Assembly: GCA_021794335.1 (NCBI GenBank)
Contig: JAJYQZ010000033.1
Span: 1-18,628, forward strand
DNA: 18,628 nt
Source: a bacterium
GTDB lineage: Bacteria > SZUA-79 > Acidulodesulfobacterales > Acidulodesulfobacteraceae
Reading direction: 5' to 3'
Both the position numbers and the translations under genes were made by a program. Of the stretch, positions 13,967 through 18,628 are shown piece after piece (the stretch's first letter is position 1; each line of letters begins with the position of its first letter). The notes below the pieces were generated by a model, which was not told where the DNA came from, did no database searches, and was given only the letters and a program-made list of their open reading frames with translations.

Positions 13967-16900
13967 ATTTGATAGAAATTATATTTAAAAAACAAAAAGC
14001 TATAATATTTATATTAATTATGCTATGTATAGGCGGCTTATTCGGAATGTTTATGTCGCCGGTAGCCCTATTTCCAAACGTAAATTTTCCAAGAATACGG
14101 GTTAGCATAAACTCGGTTGATCGCCCTGCCGGCACAATGTCCGTAATAATAACAAGGCCGGTCGAAGAGATACTCAGAACAATACCCGGCGTAAAAAATA
14201 TTCGTTCTGCCACAAGCCAGGGAAGCACGGATATTGTTTTGGATTTTGGATGGGGCCGTAATATGAATGTCGAACTTCTTAAAGTGGAATCGGCTATGAA
14301 CAAGGTATTGCCGAACCTTCCCAAAGGTACCACGTTTAATGCAATACGCATGTATCCTGCCATTTATCCCGTATTGGCATATAGCTTCACATCCAATAAA
14401 GAATCTTTGGTACAGCTAAGGAATATCGCCCTATATAGGCTTAAACCATTGCTTTTAAGCGTAAAAGGGGTATCCGATATACAGGTTGCGGGAGGAGAAC
14501 GGGCGGAATACCATGTCATTGTAAATCCGTGGAAACTATTTACATATAACCTCGCGATAAAGGATGTGATAAAGGCGTTATCCGATACCAACGTTATTAA
14601 ATCCGTGGGCAAACTTGACTATAATTATAAGTTAAATCTTATAACATCGGATACCAGACTGCATAACGTAAACTCTATAGAACACACCATCATTAAAACG
14701 GGTAAAAACGGTGCAGTCTTGCTTGAGGATGTTGCAACAGTAACAAAAAGCATAGTTCCTCAATGGACTAATGTAACTGCCGACGGGAAAAAAGCGGTTT
14801 TATTACAGGTAATACAGGAGCCCGATGCCAATACTATAACAATAAATAAGGACATAGAAAAAAAGATACATGAATTCAAAAAGAAAATGCCAAACGATAT
14901 AAAAATTGCAAAATGGTACGACCAGAGCAAACTTATAGTAGCTTCTACCGATAGTTTGCGTGATGCAATAATAATAGGTATTATTTTAGCCATGCTGGTT
15001 ACGATAATTTTTTTAAGAAATATCAAGGTGATTTTAATCATAATGGCATTACTGCCTTCCGTCCTGCTTTCCGCTATCTTACTTTTATATGTTTTTCATA
15101 TGGGTTTTAATATAATGACCCTTGGAGGTATCGCTGCGGCGGTTGGTCTTGTTATAGACGATATAATCGTAATGATAGAAAATATTATGCGATATATCGA
15201 GACGCAAAAAACTAAATCTATAATAGAAAATGTAAAATCAGCTTCCGGGAATTTTTTAAAACCTCTTTTGGGCTCCTCTCTCTCAACCACAATTATCTTT
15301 CTGCCGTTTGTTTTTATTTCCGGCATAACCGGGGCATTTTTCAAATCCCTTTCGTTCACAATAGCCATCAGTCTAATAAGTTCTTTTTTAATTACATGGC
15401 TTGCGGTTCCAATAATTGCGGCGAGACTTCTAACCGAAAAAGATGCCGATAAAAAAACGGGATTTTTAATGAGAAATTTATATAAAATTTACGGAAGCAT
15501 CATGTATTTTTCTTTTAAAAGGACGATATTTGTTTATGCCTCCATAATTTTACTTATGGTTGCAGGGTTTTTAAGTTATCGGCATTTAAGCAGCGGCTTT
15601 ATGCCTTCAATGGACGAGGGTGGCTTTATTCTGGATTATCATACGCCGCCCGGAACATCTTTGACGGAAACAAACAGAATCTTAACGCAAGTGCAAAATA
15701 TTATTCGGAAAGACCGGTTTGTAGAAACATATACTAGAAGAACAGGATTACAGCTCGGCGGCGGATTAACGGAACCAAATACGGGGGACTTTTTTATAAG
15801 ATTAAAACCGTTCCCGAGGCCTCCCATAAAAGAGATAATGAATAGCATCAGGGAAAAAATTCAAGCCGAAGTTCCGGGAATACGCATAGAGATGCTGCAA
15901 CTAATCGAAGATATGATAGGAGATTTGATAGGCACGCCCCAACCGATAGAAATAAAAATCTACTCTGATAACGGGAAACTTTTATATCATCTTGCGCCAA
16001 AAGTTGCCGATATTATAAGTAAAATCCCTGGGATTATCGAGGTTAAAAGCGGATTAGTATATTCGGGTCAAGGCATAAATGTTAAAATTGACCGTATTAA
16101 AGCCGCATTGGAAGGGATAACGCCGCTGGAAGCCACGAATGAGTTGTCGAGTTATTTATACGGAACCGTTGCCACCGATATAATTAAAAGTCCAAAAATA
16201 GTCGGCGTAAGGGTTTGGACTCCTATTTCTTTCAGAACGGATATTGCCGATATAGAAAGTATTCCGATACATTCAAATAACGGTAATATCTTTCCTTTAA
16301 AAAGAATTGCCAAAATTTCCGTTATAAAAGGAGAGCCTGAGATAGTTCATGAAAATCTTAAACGTATGATAGCCGTTACTGCAAGAATAAAGGGCGCTAA
16401 TCTCGGTAAAGCGATAAGAAGCGTGAAAGCTAAAATTAAATATTCCGGTATTCTCCATCGTAAAGACGTGTATTACAGTTTTGGCGGAATATTTAAGCAG
16501 CAGCAAAAAGCCTTTTTATATCTTGCATTAGCATTGGCGGCGGCAATAATTCTTGTTTTTATAATGCTTTTATTTCTGTATGAAAAATTTTTCATATCTA
16601 TTGGAATCTTATTCAGTTCGTTGCTCGGTTTGTTTGCAGATTTAATAGGCCTGTTTATAACCCATACCCAGTTAAATATCATATCTATTATGGGTATAAT
16701 AATAACTGTAGGCATAAATGCCGAGATGGCAATTTTTTATTTTTCGGAATATTTCGAAATGATAGAAAATAAAAATACATTATATTCTTTAATAAGTTCC
16801 GGTAAAAACCGTTTAAGACCCATAATGATGTCAACCCTCATAGCTATTTTAGCGCTTTCTCCTATAGCTTTTAATATCGGCAACGGTTCGGCTATGCTTC

Positions 16901-17016
16901 AGCCGCTTGCCGTTGCCATAATTTCCGGTCTTGTTATGCAGCTATTTATCGTATTAATTGTTTTGCCCGTAATTATATCCGACATTACAAAACTTACAAA
17001 AGGAAAAGGTTTATAA
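13963..17016 (+). CDS. RND-family efflux permease
   Basis: This 1017-aa inner-membrane transporter has the full RND plan: membrane helix 1, a large periplasmic loop, helices 2-6 (~330-490), helix 7 (~520), a second loop and helices 8-12 (~850-1005). Recognisable segments are GGIAAAVGLVIDDIIVMIENIMR (388-410), FMPSMDEGGF, TPPGTSLTET and RLRPIMMST. The proton-relay positions are mixed. Helix 4 has D399-D400 as in drug exporters such as AcrB. Helix 10 has E921 in NAEMAI where AcrB has lysine, like metal exporters such as CusA. It is the last gene of the bcrC-channel-adaptor-permease operon, with 4-nt overlaps. The substrate is unknown: metal, drug, or envelope lipid given BcrC. Confidence 0.92.
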   Translation: MNLIEIIFKKQKAIIFILIMLCIGGLFGMFMSPVALFPNVNFPRIRVSINSVDRPAGTMSVIITRPVEEILRTIPGVKNIRSATSQGSTDIVLDFGWGRNMNVELLKVESAMNKVLPNLPKGTTFNAIRMYPAIYPVLAYSFTSNKESLVQLRNIALYRLKPLLLSVKGVSDIQVAGGERAEYHVIVNPWKLFTYNLAIKDVIKALSDTNVIKSVGKLDYNYKLNLITSDTRLHNVNSIEHTIIKTGKNGAVLLEDVATVTKSIVPQWTNVTADGKKAVLLQVIQEPDANTITINKDIEKKIHEFKKKMPNDIKIAKWYDQSKLIVASTDSLRDAIIIGIILAMLVTIIFLRNIKVILIIMALLPSVLLSAILLLYVFHMGFNIMTLGGIAAAVGLVIDDIIVMIENIMRYIETQKTKSIIENVKSASGNFLKPLLGSSLSTTIIFLPFVFISGITGAFFKSLSFTIAISLISSFLITWLAVPIIAARLLTEKDADKKTGFLMRNLYKIYGSIMYFSFKRTIFVYASIILLMVAGFLSYRHLSSGFMPSMDEGGFILDYHTPPGTSLTETNRILTQVQNIIRKDRFVETYTRRTGLQLGGGLTEPNTGDFFIRLKPFPRPPIKEIMNSIREKIQAEVPGIRIEMLQLIEDMIGDLIGTPQPIEIKIYSDNGKLLYHLAPKVADIISKIPGIIEVKSGLVYSGQGINVKIDRIKAALEGITPLEATNELSSYLYGTVATDIIKSPKIVGVRVWTPISFRTDIADIESIPIHSNNGNIFPLKRIAKISVIKGEPEIVHENLKRMIAVTARIKGANLGKAIRSVKAKIKYSGILHRKDVYYSFGGIFKQQQKAFLYLALALAAAIILVFIMLLFLYEKFFISIGILFSSLLGLFADLIGLFITHTQLNIISIMGIIITVGINAEMAIFYFSEYFEMIENKNTLYSLISSGKNRLRPIMMSTLIAILALSPIAFNIGNGSAMLQPLAVAIISGLVMQLFIVLIVLPVIISDITKLTKGKGL

Positions 17017-17256
17017 AGCTTTCCTTCGTTTTTTTAGAACTTTTTAATATTCCTTGATGTTTAAAACCATACCCAAAATAAGAAAACTGTCATATTTGCC
17101 GGATTAAAACAATTAATAAAAAGAACCATAGTTTTAATAACCCCTTATTTTGTTATAAAATTTTATGAATGTTTACTGTAGACAAAAATTCCCTACACAT
17201 TTGCGTTCTGAGGTTTAGAAACAGGCAGGGCAGGTATGAAAACATTAACCGTTTCT
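17017..17256. other. Spacer between convergent permease and integrase
   Basis: No gene or strong structure. A weak AAAGCTTT palindrome followed by TTTTTTT (about 17017-17038) might help end the RND transcript. The sequence next to the integrase stop is unrelated to that next to the truncated copy. Confidence 0.35.
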
Positions 17257-17494
17257 ATTATTATTTTCCCCATACATCGTTAACCGCCTTTCTTAAAGTC
17301 TCCGGTACTAAATGGCTATACCTTTTCGTCATCTGGGTCGTCCTATGCCCCAAGAGTTCGCCGGTAATATAAAGGCTTGTCCCGTTCATAACCATTTTAC
17401 TTGCAAATACATGGCGCAAATCATGGATTCTTAAATCCTTTAATCCGGCATTTTTGCAGGCGGTATGAAAGGAACGCTTGAAATCGCCTAACTT
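17257..17494 (-). repeat. 238-bp direct repeat, copy 2 (within the full integrase)
   Basis: Identical to 6727-6964. It is part of the intact integrase gene and encodes its last 77 residues. Confidence 0.93.
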
Positions 17495-18292
17495 GCGCCC
17501 GTTATCGCTGAATAGAAACTCACAACCGTCTATTTTATTAATCCCGCTTAAAAGCTCTTTTAAGGGCTTTGAAATGGGAATATATCTGTCGTATTTCATT
17601 TTAGTCCCCTTTATAGCGATAACGTCGTTCTGTAAATCCACGTCGTCCAATTTAAGATTTAAGGCTTCGCCCTTGCGGCAGCCGGTTAGAATTAAGAACC
17701 TGATTAAATCCCTTGTTAGCTTGTTAGTCGCTCCGGCGATAAGCTTCTCGATATCGGAGTCGGATAAAGTTTTCAGGCGGGATAATTCGTTTAATTTTTT
17801 AATGCCGGTGCAGGGGTTCTTATCGAGATAGCCCTTTTTAATGCAAAAAACAAAAAAATTATATAATGTAGCAATTTCGATATTAATTAATCTGAAACTT
17901 ATATCCTGCTCTCTTTTGCCTGTATTTTTTGGCATAGATAATACTTCAAGTTTTCTTATAAGCTGATATTTTTCTAAATCGGCGGCGGAAATATTTTTAA
18001 TATCCGAATTATTAAATACCGGCAAGAAATGATTAGCGGCGGTAGTTCTTATTTCTTTAGTCTTCATAGAAACGTTTTGATTTTCGATATATTCTTTGAA
18101 AATATCACGAAAGATATATTTGCCCGCATTTTTAATCGGTATGTTAAACCTGTCCCGTATCGTATCTGCATAAATAGCCGCTGATATTTCTTGAGCTATG
18201 CTTTTATCTTTCGTCTTGCAGGAATACTGATAATGTTTATTGTCAAGCCTGAACTCGCACCAGTAAACCTGTCCGCGCTTGTAAATTCTCAT
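17261..18292 (-). CDS. int: Tyrosine integrase of the tRNA-Pro element
   Basis: This is a 343-aa phage-type integrase. The N-terminal arm-binding region (~1-50, MRIYKRGQVYWCEFRLD) opens like many island integrases. A SAM-like core-binding domain spans ~60-165 and a complete catalytic domain follows: R206 in TGCRKGEA, K231 in KGTKMKYDR, H290 and R293 in IHDLRH, H316 in LLGHR and nucleophile Y325 in KRYSH. It is predicted to recombine the element with the tRNA-Pro(GGG) 3' end, since the gene starts about 130 bp from the intact tRNA and reads away from it. A sigma70 promoter (18352-18380) and an AGGT ribosome site precede the ATG. The last 77 codons are duplicated at 6731. Confidence 0.94.
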   Translation of the reverse strand: MRIYKRGQVYWCEFRLDNKHYQYSCKTKDKSIAQEISAAIYADTIRDRFNIPIKNAGKYIFRDIFKEYIENQNVSMKTKEIRTTAANHFLPVFNNSDIKNISAADLEKYQLIRKLEVLSMPKNTGKREQDISFRLINIEIATLYNFFVFCIKKGYLDKNPCTGIKKLNELSRLKTLSDSDIEKLIAGATNKLTRDLIRFLILTGCRKGEALNLKLDDVDLQNDVIAIKGTKMKYDRYIPISKPLKELLSGINKIDGCEFLFSDNGRKLGDFKRSFHTACKNAGLKDLRIHDLRHVFASKMVMNGTSLYITGELLGHRTTQMTKRYSHLVPETLRKAVNDVWGK

Positions 18293-18309
18293 ATTAATTT
18301 ACCTAAAAA

Positions 18310-18329
18310 CTGTATGCGTTTTTGTATGC
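18310..18329 (+). other. Candidate integrase arm-type site, right end
   Basis: Two TGTATGC copies (18311-18317 and 18323-18329) lie 12 bp apart, matching the left-end site at 2638-2655. They lie between the integrase -10 box and its ATG, so bound protein could also repress integrase expression. Confidence 0.45.
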
Positions 18330-18351
18330 AAAATTCGTTAAAATTGATTAA

Positions 18352-18380
18352 ATTCTATCAAAATTAAGAAATTATGTCAA
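18352..18380 (-). promoter_or_regulatory. int: Sigma70 promoter of the integrase gene
   Basis: On the minus strand a perfect TTGACA (18375-18380), a 17-bp spacer and TAGAAT (18352-18357) predict a start near 18345, about 50 nt before the ATG. Confidence 0.75.
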
Positions 18381-18420
18381 GGTAGGATATTGCTTGAAAG
18401 GCTTAAATACTGCGGTTTTA

Positions 18421-18472
18421 AATGGTCGGGACGACAGGATTTGAACCTGCGACCCCCTGCACCCCATGCAGG
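18421..18472 (-). repeat. Proximal attachment site within intact tRNA-Pro(GGG)
   Basis: Identical to 2529-2580. It covers the tRNA from its CCA end to the 5' side of the anticodon stem, plus two downstream bases. The strand exchange lies somewhere in this block. Confidence 0.93.
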
Positions 18473-18499
18473 TGCGCTACCGAGCTGCGCCACGTCCCG
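18423..18499 (-). tRNA. tRNA-Pro(GGG)
   Basis: Complete cloverleaf: acceptor CGGGACG/CGTCCCG, D arm GCGC, anticodon arm CCTGC-ATGGGGT-GCAGG giving anticodon GGG (reads CCC), T arm with TTCAAAT, encoded CCA. The gene remains whole because the element supplies a replacement 3' end. Confidence 0.95.
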
Positions 18500-18543
18500 A
18501 TTTTAATCTGTCCGTATGTTAAAAATATATTGCGGGTTTTTAA

Positions 18544-18619
18544 TGGTCGGGATGACACGATTTGAACGTGCGACCCCCTGCTCCCAAAGCAGGTGCGCTA
18601 CCAACTGCGCCACATCCCG
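18544..18619 (-). tRNA. tRNA-Pro(UGG)
   Basis: Complete cloverleaf: acceptor CGGGATG/CATCCCG, anticodon arm CCTGC-TTTGGGA-GCAGG giving anticodon UGG (reads CCA and CCG), T arm CACG/CGTG, encoded CCA. It lies 44 bp upstream of the GGG tRNA and is probably transcribed with it. Its 3' half resembles the att block but differs at several bases. Confidence 0.95.
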
Positions 18620-18628
18620 ATAAATATT

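Larger units (their letters stand above)
2529..18472. mobile_element. Integrative element inserted in tRNA-Pro(GGG), about 15.9 kb
   Basis: The element is bounded by an exact 52-bp direct repeat of the tRNA-Pro(GGG) 3' part (2529-2580 and 18421-18472; outside those bases the sequences differ). A tyrosine integrase gene ends the element next to the intact tRNA. Matching TGTATGC-type direct-repeat pairs lie inside both ends (2638-2655 and 18310-18329). The contents are mosaic: two integrases, one integrase fragment, two tRNA 3' fragments, a toxin-antitoxin pair, a decayed hicB, a two-component system and a BcrC/RND operon. No conjugation, replication or phage structural genes are visible, so mobility would need integrase plus a helper, or the element is only a genomic island. 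Whether it still excises is not known. Confidence 0.85.

Noticed and set aside
8458..17016. Naming the cluster cusRS-cusCBA (copper/silver efflux)
   Set aside because: The adaptor lacks a metal-binding extension, the kinase sensor lacks Met/His clusters, the permease has a drug-pump Asp pair and bcrC is in the operon. The gene order is similar but the substrate is not shown.
1..18628. CRISPR array, conjugation or replication genes
   Set aside because: No regularly spaced repeats, relaxase, type IV secretion or replication initiator sequences were found on either strand.

Overview
The window is AT-rich DNA from a Gram-negative bacterium. The evidence is an outer-membrane lipoprotein efflux channel, an RND pump and an inner-membrane ArsB. 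The combination of low GC and arsenic handling would fit a lineage from metal-rich or acidic water, possibly an AT-rich deltaproteobacterium-like group, but that is inference and no rRNA is present to settle it.

Layout. At the left (1-2460) are two chromosomal genes on the minus strand: arsB (arsenite efflux), then the N-terminal half of recD2, which runs off the window. At the right (18423-18619) are two tandem tRNA-Pro genes on the minus strand, anticodons GGG and UGG. Between them sits an integrative element of about 15.9 kb. It is bounded by an exact 52-bp direct repeat (2529-2580 and 18421-18472) that is the 3' part of tRNA-Pro(GGG). Its tyrosine integrase (17261-18292) lies next to the intact tRNA copy, as expected for a tRNA-targeting island.

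The element is a mosaic. From left to right it holds: (i) a ~1.25-kb gene-free stretch with a near-consensus promoter, many hairpins and an AT-rich terminator-like hairpin, which looks like a candidate ~0.7-kb structured RNA; (ii) a second tyrosine recombinase with a small HTH-like partner, followed by a 3' half of another tRNA (anticodon GUU) and a decapitated hicB, probably an older integrase/att module; (iii) a HEPN/MNT toxin-antitoxin pair; (iv) the 3' end of a second copy of the main integrase gene, exact for 238 bp; (v) a small unknown gene under a perfect palindromic operator and a secreted TPR protein; (vi) a cargo block with an OmpR-type two-component system divergent from an operon of a BcrC-like undecaprenyl-diphosphatase and a tripartite RND efflux pump (lipoprotein channel, adaptor, permease); (vii) the full-length integrase.

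How the parts fit. The 238-bp integrase repeats flank the TPR/two-component/BcrC/RND cargo 10.5 kb apart, so homologous recombination alone could delete or circularise that cargo, or the cargo could have entered that way. The intergenic region between the regulator and bcrC has a -10 box with no good -35, and two 8-bp direct repeats one 11-bp step apart lie just upstream. This is the usual layout for activation by an OmpR-family regulator, so the two-component system probably switches on the bcrC-RND operon. BcrC beside an RND pump suggests an envelope-stress or antimicrobial role as much as a metal role.
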